From the NCBI RefSeq assembly GCF_001553645.1, contig NZ_CP014231.1, forward strand, positions 1,612,001 through 1,676,000: a stretch of 64,000 bases of DNA, written 5' to 3'. The notes under the pieces were generated by a model. That model was given only the letters and a program-made list of their open reading frames with translations, had not been told where the DNA came from and did not search any database. The translations under genes were made by a program, and so were the position numbers. The DNA comes from Leptotrichia sp. oral taxon 847. GTDB taxonomy: Bacteria > Fusobacteriota > Fusobacteriia > Fusobacteriales > Leptotrichiaceae. This document shows positions 36,336 through 45,592 of this stretch, piece after piece; position 1 is the stretch's first letter; every line of letters starts with the position of its first letter.

Positions 36336-37832
36336 TTATTTTTTTAAATATTTTTTTACAATTTCTCTGTCATCGAAATGAATTTTTTCTTTTCCAATTA
36401 TTTGATAAGTTTCATGTCCTTTTCCAGCGATTAAAAGGCTGTCCCCTTTTTGAAGCATTCCAATACCTCTTTTTATCGCTCTTTCTCTATCAGCAATAAT
36501 CAAATATTTGTCAAACGGGTAGTCGATTTGAACAAGTCCCTTTTCAATTGCAGCTAAAATTGAAATCGGATTTTCTGTTCTAGGGTTATCGGAAGTCAAA
36601 ATTATAAAATCACTGAATTTAGCGGCAGCTTTTGCCATTTTAGGTCTTTTTTCGTGATCTCTATCACCACCAGCACCAAAAATTGTAATTACTTTGTTGT
36701 CGGTAATTTTTTTCAAAGTTTTTCCAACATTTAAAAGTCCATCATCTGTATGAGCAAAATCTACAACAATTCTGGCTTGTAAATTGTTTTTTATTGTTTC
36801 AAATCTTCCCGGAATTGAAGAAATGCTTGACAATTTTTCTAGAATGTAGTTGATATCAATCCCCATTGATAAAAGGACGGCAACGCACCCTAAAATGTTG
36901 TAAAGGTTGTAATCTCCAATTAGACTTACTTCTACTGTGTATTCTGTTTCTTGCAAGACAGAATTGATTTTTTCAAAATAATTTTTTACATCAATTTTTA
37001 TTTTCATTCCATCATTTGTGTAATTGATAATTTCTCCGTAAACATCGGCATTTTTATCGTTTTTTGAAAATGTAATATAACTTCTTCCCCGATTATCTTC
37101 AAATATTCTTTTTCCATATTCATCGTCAATATTTATAATTCCAGCACCATCATCTCTTAACAACGTAAATATTTTTTTCTTGGCATTAAAATAGTTTTCC
37201 ATAGTTTTGTGAAAATCCAAGTGATCTTGAGTTAAATTTGTAAAAATTGCACCATCAAATCTTAACATATCCACCCGTCCAATTTGAAGAGCGTGAGAAC
37301 TGACTTCCATTATAAAGTACTTTGCTCCCATTTTCACACTTTTATCTATTAATTTTATTAATTCAAGTGATTCTGGAGTTGTGTTTACAGTTGGGAAGTT
37401 TTCGTTTAAAATACGGTTTCCAGTAGTTCCTATTCGAGCGGTTTTTTCTAGGATATTTTCCAAAATGAAACTTGATGTAGTTTTTCCGTTTGTCCCAGTG
37501 ACACCAATTATTTTTATTTTATTTTGTGGAAAATCATAAAAATTTGAAGCAATAATTCCCAATTTTTTTCTTATATTTGAGATGAAAACAAAAGTAACAT
37601 TTTTTGAATTTTCATATCTTTCAGGATTTACCATTTTTTCAACAACAATCATTTTTGCACCTTTATCAATAGCACTTTGAATAAATTCGTGACCGTCAGT
37701 AGCGCTTCCAATCATAGCGATAAAAACAAAGTCATTTTCTATTTTTCTGGAATCATATTCTATACCTTTTATTTCAAAAGTTTCACCTTCATGAAAAATT
37801 TTGTAGTCTACATTTTCAAAAATTTTATACAT
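36336..37832 (-). CDS. murE: UDP-MurNAc-tripeptide synthetase
   Basis: Adds the third residue of the peptidoglycan stem peptide. 498 residues: N-terminal domain, central ATPase with GVTGTNGKTTSSF and NLTQDHLDFH, and C-terminal domain with SDNPRTENP. The DNPR motif is the mark of diaminopimelate-adding enzymes (Lys adders have D[DN]P[NA]); lanthionine-using Fusobacterium enzymes also carry it. Supported by dapB/dapH in the same window. Minus-strand -10 (TATAAT, 37884-37889) is visible upstream but has no convincing -35. Divergent from pepT. Confidence 0.93.
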   Translation of the reverse strand: MYKIFENVDYKIFHEGETFEIKGIEYDSRKIENDFVFIAMIGSATDGHEFIQSAIDKGAKMIVVEKMVNPERYENSKNVTFVFISNIRKKLGIIASNFYDFPQNKIKIIGVTGTNGKTTSSFILENILEKTARIGTTGNRILNENFPTVNTTPESLELIKLIDKSVKMGAKYFIMEVSSHALQIGRVDMLRFDGAIFTNLTQDHLDFHKTMENYFNAKKKIFTLLRDDGAGIINIDDEYGKRIFEDNRGRSYITFSKNDKNADVYGEIINYTNDGMKIKIDVKNYFEKINSVLQETEYTVEVSLIGDYNLYNILGCVAVLLSMGIDINYILEKLSSISSIPGRFETIKNNLQARIVVDFAHTDDGLLNVGKTLKKITDNKVITIFGAGGDRDHEKRPKMAKAAAKFSDFIILTSDNPRTENPISILAAIEKGLVQIDYPFDKYLIIADRERAIKRGIGMLQKGDSLLIAGKGHETYQIIGKEKIHFDDREIVKKYLKK

Positions 37833-38004
37833 TTATTATCATCTCCTATGTTTATTTTGTTCAAAAATCTTAATTCTGCTTTTATTATACCACTTTTATT
37901 TATTTTTTTTAAGTTCAAAAATTTTTTTCTTTTAATTGAAGTAAAATATTAAAAAAAGTCAAATTATATCATTTTATTTATTTTGTAGTTTTTTTATTAA
38001 TTTT

Positions 38005-38014
38005 TTTATATTTC
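38005..38014. repeat. Target-site duplication, left flank of element copy 2
   Basis: TTTATATTTC immediately before the element; an identical 10-mer sits immediately after it (38484-38493). Confidence 0.75.
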
Positions 38015-38483
38015 GATGGTTTAAAAATTTTAGGGGCAGATTTTTTAATTTCAAATTTTTTAGGTTATTTTTGATTACAAGATGTTATTTTGTTTAATAT
38101 TATTTTTTTATTTTTTTACATAAGGGGAAAGGACCGCCATTTCCCCTTATAATCCCCACGCTCGTCTAAGCATTTTTTTGAAGCAAAGCCGAAACTCGCA
38201 CTAAACGTGCTCAAACAGTCGTCTTTACTCCAAAAAAATCACGACACCTTTTGTATAATAGTAAAATTTAAACCGTCGGAGCATTTTTATGTGCTGACAA
38301 AACTGTCTGAGCGTAAGCGAGTTTTTTGGCAGTACATAAAAATGTCGAAGACTAGCCGGGGTGCAGGGGTGCGGCGATGAGCACTTCTGCTTAAAAAATA
38401 AAAAAATATTTTAGTAACTTTCTGGATTGAATGAAAAACTTAAAATAAGATTTTTTATTTACCCCTAACTATTTTACTCTGTC
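38015..38483 (+). mobile_element. Structured interspersed element, copy 2 (MITE-like)
   Basis: 469-bp copy of the element at 30235-30704, about 98% identical and in the same orientation. It fills most of the 720-base murE-pepT gap, again between divergent genes. A perfect 10-bp direct repeat (TTTATATTTC) flanks it, and the ends are imperfect inverted repeats whose TTAGGGG cores lie at the same distance from both edges. This is the layout of a non-autonomous transposable element. Same internal hairpins as copy 1. No transposase in it. Confidence 0.85.
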
Positions 38484-38493
38484 TTTATATTTC
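38484..38493. repeat. Target-site duplication, right flank of element copy 2
   Basis: TTTATATTTC, identical to the left-flank 10-mer at 38005-38014. Confidence 0.75.
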
Positions 38494-38555
38494 TTTTTTA
38501 TTGAAAAATAATAAAAAAAATTGTAGAATATGTTAAACGAAGAAGGAGAAAATTT

Positions 38556-39803
38556 ATGAATTATGAAAAATACAAAACTTTAAAAGAAAGATTTCTTAAA
38601 TATATAAAATTTGAAACAAGATCAGATGAAAATAGTTTTTCTATTCCGTCAACACCTTCTCAAATTGAATTTGCAGAAATGTTAAAAACTGAGTTAGAAA
38701 AAATAGGACTGGAAGATGTTCACATAGATAAAGCCTGTTTTGTGATTGCAAATCTTCCATCTAATACTAATAAAAAGGTATCAACAATAGGGTTTATCGC
38801 TCATATGGATACAGCGGATTTTAATGCAAAAAATGTAAATCCCCAAATTTTTAAAAATTATGACGGAAATGACATTTTGCTAAATGAAAATTTGCAAATA
38901 ACTTTATCGCCAAAAGAATTTCCAAATTTGAAAAATTATGTGGGAAAAACTTTAATTACAACTGATGGAACAACACTTCTGGGAGCGGATGACAAAGCTG
39001 GAATAGTTGAAATCATTGAAGCTATGAAATTTTTGATTGAGAATCCCCAAATTAAGCATGGAAAAGTAAAACTAGCTTTCGGACCAGATGAAGAAATAGG
39101 TCGAGGAGCGGATAATTTTGATGTAAAAAAATTTGGAGCAGATTATGCTTACACGATGGATGGAGGACCTGTTGGAGAACTTCAATACGAATGCTTTAAT
39201 GCGGCACAGGCAACTTTTGAAATAAAAGGAAAAAGTGTACATCCAGGAACGGCAAAAAATAAAATGATCAATGCAAGTCTTGTGGCAATGGAAATTGCAA
39301 ATAGTTTTCCAGAAGAAGAAGTGCCTGAAAAAACAGAAGGTTATGAGGGATTTTATCTGCTTGAAAAAATGACTTCAAATATTGAAGAAGCAAAAATGTC
39401 ATATATTTTGCGTGATCACGATAGTAAAAAATTTGAAGCAAAAAAAGAATTTGTAAAAGAGGTTGCAAAAAAAATAAATGAAAAATATGGCAACAAAATT
39501 GTAGAAGTTAAGATAAAAGATCAGTATTATAATATGCAAGAAATTATAAAAAATCATATGAATGTTGTAGAAATCGCTCAAAAAGCTATGAAAAATGTTG
39601 GAGTTGAGCCAGTGATTGAACCAATTCGTGGGGGAACAGATGGTTCAAAAATCTCGTTTATGGGACTTCCAACTCCGAATATTTTTGCAGGTGGAGAAAA
39701 TTTTCACGGAAAATATGAATTTGTTGCACTTGAGAGCATGATTTTGGCGACTGATGTCATTGTGGAAATCGTCAGATTGAATGGAGAAGGGGGAATAAAT
39801 TAA
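38556..39803 (+). CDS. pepT: Peptidase T (tripeptidase, M20)
   Basis: Zinc aminotripeptidase that frees the N-terminal residue of tripeptides in the cytosol. 415 residues with metal motifs HMDTADF, TTLLGADDKAG, FGPDEEIGRGAD and the catalytic domain's GGTDGSKISFMGLPTPNIFAGG. The dimerisation lid is in the middle (about 205-315). Ribosome site AAGGAG. Its promoter must lie just after the repeat element, within 70 bases of the ATG. Confidence 0.94.
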   Translation: MNYEKYKTLKERFLKYIKFETRSDENSFSIPSTPSQIEFAEMLKTELEKIGLEDVHIDKACFVIANLPSNTNKKVSTIGFIAHMDTADFNAKNVNPQIFKNYDGNDILLNENLQITLSPKEFPNLKNYVGKTLITTDGTTLLGADDKAGIVEIIEAMKFLIENPQIKHGKVKLAFGPDEEIGRGADNFDVKKFGADYAYTMDGGPVGELQYECFNAAQATFEIKGKSVHPGTAKNKMINASLVAMEIANSFPEEEVPEKTEGYEGFYLLEKMTSNIEEAKMSYILRDHDSKKFEAKKEFVKEVAKKINEKYGNKIVEVKIKDQYYNMQEIIKNHMNVVEIAQKAMKNVGVEPVIEPIRGGTDGSKISFMGLPTPNIFAGGENFHGKYEFVALESMILATDVIVEIVRLNGEGGIN

Positions 39804-39840
39804 ATATAGTAAAATTTTAATTTAGTTAATAAAAAAAATA

Positions 39841-39870
39841 TTGAAATTCTGGTAAAAATTGTGATAAAAT
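39841..39870 (+). promoter_or_regulatory. guaB promoter
   Basis: TTGAAA, an 18-base spacer and TAAAAT preceded by TGA (extended -10). About 60 bases before the guaB ATG. No purine riboswitch was seen. Confidence 0.55.
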
Positions 39871-39928
39871 AATATAATATAAAAAATAGGACAAATCGTG
39901 ATGAATTAAAAGTAGGAGGAAAGAAAAA

Positions 39929-41404
39929 ATGGATAAAAAAAACAAAATTGTAATTTCTGAAGGATTGACATTTGACGATGTACTTCTCATTCCACAAGCG
40001 TCAGAAGTAGCGCCTAATCAAGTTGTGTTAAAGACAAAGCTGACTAAAAGTTTGGAATTAAATGTGCCAATTTTGAGTGCCGCTATGGATACTGTAACAG
40101 AATCAAAGCTTGCAATTGCTATTGCAAGAGAAGGTGGAATCGGGTTTATTCATAAAAATATGACGATTGAAAGACAAGCTGAGGAAGTGGCAAGAGTCAA
40201 AAGATATGAGAGCGGAATGATTACAAATCCTGTTACATTGCGTCAAGATGCCATTTTGGAAGATGCTAATAAACTTATGAGAGAGTATAAAATTTCAGGA
40301 CTTCCAGTAGTTGATGGCGAAGGGAATTTAAAAGGGATTATTACAAATAGGGATTTAAAATATAGAGAAGATTTGTCATCTAAAGTTACAGAAATTATGA
40401 CAAAAGAAAATTTAATAACAGCGCCAGTTGGAACTACACTAGATGAAGCAAAAACAATATTGCTTCAACATAGAATTGAAAAATTGCCAATTGTGGAAGG
40501 AACAAAACTAAAAGGATTAATCACGATAAAAGACATTGACAATGTAATAAATTATCCAAATGCCGCAAAAGACAGTCAAGGACGACTTCGTGTGGGAGCG
40601 GGAGTTGGTGTTGGACCTGATTCTGTAAGAAGAGTTCAAGCTTTAGTTGAGGCGGGAGTTGATATAATTGCGGTGGATTCAGCTCATGGGCATTCAAAAG
40701 CGGTTATAAATAAAATTAAAGAAATTAGAGAAGCTTTTCCAAAATTGGACATTATCGGTGGAAATATTGTTACGAAGGAAGCCGCACTTGATTTGATTGA
40801 AGCTGGAGTAAATGCAGTAAAAGTTGGTGTTGGACCTGGCTCAATCTGTACGACGAGAGTTGTGGCAGGAGTAGGAGTTCCACAAATTTCAGCAGTTATG
40901 GATGTTGCCGAAGTTTGTAGTGAAAAAGGAATTGGAGTAATAGCAGATGGTGGAATTAAATTGTCTGGAGACGTGGTAAAAGCAATTGCAGCTGGAGCGG
41001 ATTGTGTAATGCTTGGTGGAATGCTTGCTGGAACTGATGAAGCGCCGGGAGAAGAAATCTTGTACAACGGAAGAAAATTCAAAACTTATGCTGGAATGGG
41101 ATCACTTGCGGCTATGAAAAGAGGAAGTAAAGATAGATATTTTCAATTGGAATCAGCCACAGAAAAATTAGTTCCAGAAGGAATAGAATCAATGGTTCCA
41201 TATAAAGGTGCCTTAAAGGATACAGTTTACCAAATTTGTGGAGGACTTCGTTCAGGAATGGGATATTGTGGGACACCAACAATTGAAGATTTGAAAAAAA
41301 ATGGAAAATTTGTGAAAATAACAGGAGCAGGACTTAAAGAAAGTCATCCTCATGATGTAATTATCACAAAAGAAGCACCAAACTATAATAATTCAAATAA
41401 ATAA
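39929..41404 (+). CDS. guaB: IMP dehydrogenase
   Basis: Oxidises IMP to XMP, first committed step of GMP synthesis. 491 residues: TIM barrel interrupted by two CBS domains (about 93-205; GMITNPVTLRQDAILEDANK and LITAPVGTTLDEAK). The catalytic Cys loop is GPGSICTTRVVAGVGVPQ, the flap is AAMKRGSKDRY, and the K+ site region follows. Strong ribosome site AGGAGG. Monocistronic, with a hairpin downstream. Confidence 0.96.
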   Translation: MDKKNKIVISEGLTFDDVLLIPQASEVAPNQVVLKTKLTKSLELNVPILSAAMDTVTESKLAIAIAREGGIGFIHKNMTIERQAEEVARVKRYESGMITNPVTLRQDAILEDANKLMREYKISGLPVVDGEGNLKGIITNRDLKYREDLSSKVTEIMTKENLITAPVGTTLDEAKTILLQHRIEKLPIVEGTKLKGLITIKDIDNVINYPNAAKDSQGRLRVGAGVGVGPDSVRRVQALVEAGVDIIAVDSAHGHSKAVINKIKEIREAFPKLDIIGGNIVTKEAALDLIEAGVNAVKVGVGPGSICTTRVVAGVGVPQISAVMDVAEVCSEKGIGVIADGGIKLSGDVVKAIAAGADCVMLGGMLAGTDEAPGEEILYNGRKFKTYAGMGSLAAMKRGSKDRYFQLESATEKLVPEGIESMVPYKGALKDTVYQICGGLRSGMGYCGTPTIEDLKKNGKFVKITGAGLKESHPHDVIITKEAPNYNNSNK

Positions 41405-41411
41405 AATAACA

Positions 41412-41447
41412 TAGACTGTCTTAGCCATAATTTTTTAAGATAGTCTA
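41412..41447 (+). terminator. Hairpin after guaB
   Basis: 12-bp stem (TAGACTGTCTTA / TAAGATAGTCTA, one G-T pair). The T-tail is weak (AAAATTT), so it may mainly protect the 3' end. Confidence 0.5.
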
Positions 41448-41483
41448 AAATTTAAAGCTAGAGAAAATTTTGAAAGGAAAAAA

Positions 41484-42070
41484 ATGAAAAGATTAAAAAA
41501 TTTAGTTGTTTTTTTAGTGATAGTTTTTGGAATGAGTAGACTTTCTTATTCTTATGAAGATTATTACGAAAAAGTTTACACTGTAAAAGTTTCCAAAGGA
41601 GATATTTTTAAAAAGTTGAATGCAACAAAAAAGCAACAGAAAAAATTAGAAAAAATATTTGACAAATATCAAAATAAAGCAAAAGACGTTGAAAAAGAGT
41701 TAATAACATTTGAAGAAAAAAAGAAAAAATTGGGAAAATTGAAACACAAAGATATGAAGAAATCGCAAAAATATTGACAAATGAGCAGTTAGAAGAATAT
41801 AATTCTTACATAAATTCAAAAAAACAGTCTTTTAATGAAAAAATTGACAGAATTAAAAAGCTCGAAGACAATGTAAATTTATCAAATGAACAAAAAGCGA
41901 AAGTGTTAAAATTTGAACGTGATTTTAAAAGAAATGTAGAAAAATTAAAGAATGACAGATTAAGTTTAGAAATGTTTACACAAAAGTATGAAGAGTTAAA
42001 ACAAAAAAGAAATGAGCAAATTCGTTCAGTTTTGACAGATGAGCAAAATAAATATTTTAGTGAAAATTAA
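41484..42070 (+). pseudogene. Spy/LTXXQ-like periplasmic protein, frame broken at A7-G
   Basis: A signal peptide (MKRLKNLVVFLVIVFGMSRLSYS) leads a helical, Lys/Glu-rich chain in one frame to 41777. The rest continues in the -1 frame (to 42070) with the family text KILTNEQLEEY and SVLTDEQNKYF, i.e. LTxxQ motifs of Spy/CpxP-like chaperones. The overlap contains AAAAAAAG near 41716-41723, with the heptamer A-AAA-AAG in the right phase for -1 slippage. Slipping there gives the smooth join K-I-G-K-I-E-T-Q-R-Y-E-E-I-A-K-I-L. Either a programmed or transcriptional slip, a mutation, or a sequencing error; total length would be about 195 residues. Confidence 0.7.
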
Positions 42071-42079
42071 AAAATAACG

Positions 42080-42112
42080 GAGTAGATTTAAAAAATTTAC
42101 TCTATTTTTTAA
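42080..42112 (+). terminator. Terminator after the Spy-like gene
   Basis: 10-bp stem GAGTAGATTT / AAATTTACTC (one G-T pair), 3-base loop, then TATTTTTT. Confidence 0.8.
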
Positions 42113-42184
42113 TTTAATTAATATTTTCACAAATTCTGCTGTCATTTAATTGAGGATTCAGTTTTAAAAAAAATAAAAATAATC

Positions 42185-42213
42185 TTGATTTTTTTTATTG
42201 TATTTGATAAAAT
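42185..42213 (+). promoter_or_regulatory. Promoter for cupin-TraX unit
   Basis: TTGATT, a 17-base spacer and TAAAAT with a TGA extension. Confidence 0.6.
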
Positions 42214-42244
42214 CAAAGTATGAAAAAAGTATTGGAGGGATTTT

Positions 42245-42526
42245 ATGGTTGGAAATGTAAAAAGTGAAATTGGAGTATTATTTTCAAAAGATAATTTCAT
42301 GTTAGTTAAAAAAGAATTAAAAAAAGGTGAGAAAGTTGAAAAACATAATCATGAAAATGAAGAAGTTGTTTTTACAGTTTTAAAAGGAAAAGTGGAAGTA
42401 TTTTTAAACGAAAAAGAAAATCATATTTTGGTACCGGGAGAAATTTTGCAATTTGATGGAATAAACTTTATAAATGTAGTTGCAATAGAAGATTCTGAAT
42501 TCAGTGTTACGCTTATAAAAAAATAG
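42245..42526 (+). CDS. Small cupin protein
   Basis: 93-residue single cupin barrel. Motif 1 is visible as KVEKHNHENEEVVFTVLKGKVEVF (His-x-His-x4-Glu-like metal site, about residues 37-60), and motif 2 as PGEILQFDGINFINVVA, where the usual His is replaced by Asn. Substrate unknown. It ends exactly where the TraX-like gene begins, implying coupled translation. Ribosome site GGAGGG. Confidence 0.75.
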   Translation: MVGNVKSEIGVLFSKDNFMLVKKELKKGEKVEKHNHENEEVVFTVLKGKVEVFLNEKENHILVPGEILQFDGINFINVVAIEDSEFSVTLIKK

Positions 42527-43198
42527 ATGGATTTATTTTGGATAAAGATAATTGGTATAATAACAATGTTTATTGACCATTATCACTATGTGATTGGTGG
42601 AAATCAAATACTTAACGTAATTGGAAGAATTGCTTTTCCAATATTTGCATTTTCTCTTAATGAAGGTTACTTTCACACAAGTAATTTAAAAAAATATTTA
42701 GTAAGATTATTTACTTTTGCAGTAATTATACAAATTCCTGCAATTTTATTTAATCTTTATTATCCTGTAAATATATTTTTTACTTTATTTTTTGGATTAC
42801 TTGCGGTTTCTATTGTAAATTTAAAAAATAAATTTAAAATTCCAGTATATGCTTTTATTTTATTAAAAATATTTTTAATATTTTTTATTTTTTACGTAAC
42901 TAAAAAATTCGATTTTGATTACGGAATATACGGAATTTTATTAATTTTGGTTTTTAATATTTTTAGAAACAATAAATTATTTTTGCTTTTAGCGTTTTTT
43001 TTATTAAATTTGGCAGTTATAATTTTTCCAAATGTTTTCGGACTATTTAAAATACAGTTTTTTTCAATATTTTCATTGATTTTCATATTTTTTTACAATG
43101 GAAAAAGAGGCAAAAGTTTAAAATATTTTTTCTATTTATTTTATCCGATACATTTTTTAATTTTAGAAGGAATAAATTTCTTTCTTAAGAAGTTGTGA
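42527..43198 (+). CDS. TraX family membrane protein
   Basis: 223-residue polytopic protein (six to eight helices). The N-terminal family pattern is IKIIGIITMFIDHYHYVIG and GRIAFPIFAFSLNEGYFHT. TraX of F acetylates pilin; chromosomal relatives are uncharacterised acyltransferase-like proteins. Directly adjacent to the cupin stop (TAGATG) and upstream of nth. The C-terminal half is very rich in Phe and Ile. Confidence 0.75.
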   Translation: MDLFWIKIIGIITMFIDHYHYVIGGNQILNVIGRIAFPIFAFSLNEGYFHTSNLKKYLVRLFTFAVIIQIPAILFNLYYPVNIFFTLFFGLLAVSIVNLKNKFKIPVYAFILLKIFLIFFIFYVTKKFDFDYGIYGILLILVFNIFRNNKLFLLLAFFLLNLAVIIFPNVFGLFKIQFFSIFSLIFIFFYNGKRGKSLKYFFYLFYPIHFLILEGINFFLKKL

Positions 43199-43235
43199 TA
43201 TGAAAAGTGAAAATTGAAATAAATAAGGTGGTAAA

Positions 43236-43880
43236 ATGACAAAAAAAGAAAGATTTGACAAAATATTTCCAATATTGAAAAAAAAATTTGGTACAGTAAA
43301 GGCTGTGTTAAATTACGAAACACCATTTCAGTTTATGATAGCTGTTATACTTTCAGCACAATGTACGGATGCAAGAGTAAACATTGTTACAAAAGAATTA
43401 TTTAAAGTGATAAAAAATCCTTGCGACGTTAGGAAAATGGATATTAAAACGCTGGAAGAGTATATTAAATCAACGGGATTTTTTAGAAATAAAGCCAAGA
43501 ATATAAAATTAAATGCTCAAATGTTGAAAGAAAAATATAACGACAAGTTACCAAAAACGATGGACGAGTTGTTAGTTCTTCCAGGTGTTGGGAGAAAGAC
43601 AGCAAATGTCATATTGGGAGATTTGTGGAATATAAGGCAAGGAATTGTCGTAGATACACATGTTAAAAGACTTTCAAATTTAATTGGATTTGTTGAAAGC
43701 GATAATCCAGAAATAATTGAAAAGGAACTCGTAAAATTTATTCCAAAAAAATATTGGTTTGAATACTCGCACTATTTGATTTTGCACGGTAGAGATAAAT
43801 GCGTAGCCAGAAGACCAAAATGTTTGGAATGTGAAATAAATAAATATTGTAAACATGGACAAAAGTTAATTAATAAATAA
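43236..43880 (+). CDS. nth: Endonuclease III
   Basis: DNA glycosylase/AP lyase for oxidised pyrimidines. 214 residues with the HhH-GPD motif LPGVGRKTANV containing the catalytic Lys, the Asp in VVDTHVKRL and a C-terminal 4Fe-4S loop C-x6-C-x2-C-x5-C (CVARRPKCLECEINKYC). All key residues present. Ribosome site AAGGTGG. It follows TraX by 37 bases. Confidence 0.96.
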   Translation: MTKKERFDKIFPILKKKFGTVKAVLNYETPFQFMIAVILSAQCTDARVNIVTKELFKVIKNPCDVRKMDIKTLEEYIKSTGFFRNKAKNIKLNAQMLKEKYNDKLPKTMDELLVLPGVGRKTANVILGDLWNIRQGIVVDTHVKRLSNLIGFVESDNPEIIEKELVKFIPKKYWFEYSHYLILHGRDKCVARRPKCLECEINKYCKHGQKLINK

Positions 43881-43911
43881 AGATTGATAAATAAAAAAAG
43901 AAAGGAAAGTA

Positions 43912-45375
43912 ATGTTTAGTAAAACAAAAAAAATTTTAATTTTAACAATATTTTTTGCAGTTCTGTTGTATGGGGAAGGAGAAGGAACGAGTGAAAAGCA
44001 GGACAGCGGTAGTAGTAAAAGTGAAGCAGTAAAGGTGGTGAAAAGTAGTTTAGATGAAATAGAGCAAGCAACAAATCGTGGAAACAGCACTCATAAGTAC
44101 TCAAAAAAATCATCAAAACATAATAAAAAACATAAAAACAAAAGTGAGTGGAATTCCAAAAATTCTAAAAATACATCTTCGAAAGTATCAGATACATTAA
44201 ATGGCAAAGGTAAAAACTCAAAATCCCAGACAGATTCTTTGACAAAATCGAAAAAAAATGTGAAAATTGTAAAAGCGGTAGAAAAAGAAAAAGAAGGGGA
44301 GTCAAAGTATAACGGAAAAGTCCTAAAATTTATAGCAACAACAGATGGAAAAGTGATAAAAGATGAAGCTTCAAGACAAAAGCATCCAATTGCTTCGCTT
44401 ACAAAAGTTATGAACATTATGGTTGCACTTGACCAGATTGACAAAGGAAAGGTGAGTCTGAATGATAAAGTTTGTTTTACGCCTGATATAGTAAATACAG
44501 GCGGAAGTTGGTTAAATGCAAAAGCGGGGGATTGTTTTTCATTAAGAGATTTACTTCGTGCGGAAATAGTTTACTCTGCCAATAACGCAGCTTATATGGT
44601 TGCTTATCATATTGGAAAAGGAAATCTTGACAATTATGTGAAACTTATGAATGAAAAAGCAAAAGAATTTGGAATGAAAGATACCCAGTATTTCACGCCA
44701 GCAGGACTTCCGACTTCGATGACAAAAAAACAAATGGATATGTCAACAGCGCATGATATGTATTTATTAGGGCGACAAGCGATTAAAGATGAAAGACTTA
44801 GAGAATGGATGAGTGAAAAAGAGCTTGACTTATTAAATGACAAAGGTGAGGAAGTTGTTTATAACAATCGTAATCATTTGCTGGGTCAATTTGGAGTTTT
44901 TGGACTTAAAACAGGATTTCATGAACAAGCTGGATATAATATGATAGTTTCCAGTAAGATAGGAAATCTTGAAATAATTTCAGTTTCGCTTGGAAATAAG
45001 AGTGATGTTGAGAGAACAGAAAGTCAGAAACAGGAATTTTATGCGATAGAAAAAAATCTTGTGCCAATTTACAAGGCGGGACAAGTTGTAGCAAACAAAT
45101 TTAAAATAAAAGATGCTGTAAAGAAAGAAATTACTGGAATTTTAGCTGAAAATGTGTATCAATTGGGAAATACGGACTATAAATTTGAAGTAAAAGATTT
45201 AAAAGTTACGGCAGAAAAAGATGGAATTTCAAAAGGAGATGTAATCGGGAAATTACAAGTTTTGTCAAATGATAATAAAGTTGTAAATACAATTGATATA
45301 GTTGCAACCAATAATTACAAACAGTTGTCATTACTTGGGAAAGTTTTAAGATTTGTAACTTTTGGAATGGCATAA
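43912..45375 (+). CDS. D-alanyl-D-alanine carboxypeptidase (S11)
   Basis: Trims pentapeptides of peptidoglycan; periplasmic. 487 residues: signal peptide (about 1-22), a 100-residue Ser/Lys/Asn-rich linker (about 25-125), then the S11 domain with Ser162-x-x-Lys165 (IASLTK), Ser222-A-Asn224 (YSANNAAY) and the K-T-G box (GLKTGFHEQAGY). A C-terminal PBP5-like beta domain and a hydrophobic end (LLGKVLRFVTFGMA) that may anchor it to the membrane. The basic linker resembles the low-complexity tract of the atp-operon secreted protein. Start ATG with AAAGGAAAG. Confidence 0.9.
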   Translation: MFSKTKKILILTIFFAVLLYGEGEGTSEKQDSGSSKSEAVKVVKSSLDEIEQATNRGNSTHKYSKKSSKHNKKHKNKSEWNSKNSKNTSSKVSDTLNGKGKNSKSQTDSLTKSKKNVKIVKAVEKEKEGESKYNGKVLKFIATTDGKVIKDEASRQKHPIASLTKVMNIMVALDQIDKGKVSLNDKVCFTPDIVNTGGSWLNAKAGDCFSLRDLLRAEIVYSANNAAYMVAYHIGKGNLDNYVKLMNEKAKEFGMKDTQYFTPAGLPTSMTKKQMDMSTAHDMYLLGRQAIKDERLREWMSEKELDLLNDKGEEVVYNNRNHLLGQFGVFGLKTGFHEQAGYNMIVSSKIGNLEIISVSLGNKSDVERTESQKQEFYAIEKNLVPIYKAGQVVANKFKIKDAVKKEITGILAENVYQLGNTDYKFEVKDLKVTAEKDGISKGDVIGKLQVLSNDNKVVNTIDIVATNNYKQLSLLGKVLRFVTFGMA

Positions 45376-45387
45376 AACAAAAAAATC

Positions 45388-45437
45388 ACACTTTTAAGAA
45401 TTAATTTAAATTTAATATTCTTGAGAGTGTTTTTTTG
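45388..45437 (+). terminator. Terminator after the carboxypeptidase gene
   Basis: 14-bp stem (ACACTTTTAAGAAT / ATTCTTGAGAGTGT, two G-T pairs), 15-base loop and TTTTTTG tail. Confidence 0.85.
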
Positions 45438-45592
45438 TGCAAATTATTAAAAAATATGATAAAATTATAGTGCTATTTTTCATATTGAATAGTAAATTTT
45501 TTATCAAGGGGACAAGACTCTTTGTCATAAGTAAAGTATAGTTTTTATCTATTAAATGAGTTTTTAGTATAAATTAAAAAAGGGAGAAAAAT

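Noticed and set aside
45505-45530. Short dyad (GGGGACAAG ... CTTTGTC) before kdsB as operator
   Set aside because: Weakly matched, no second copy in the window and no known regulator motif.
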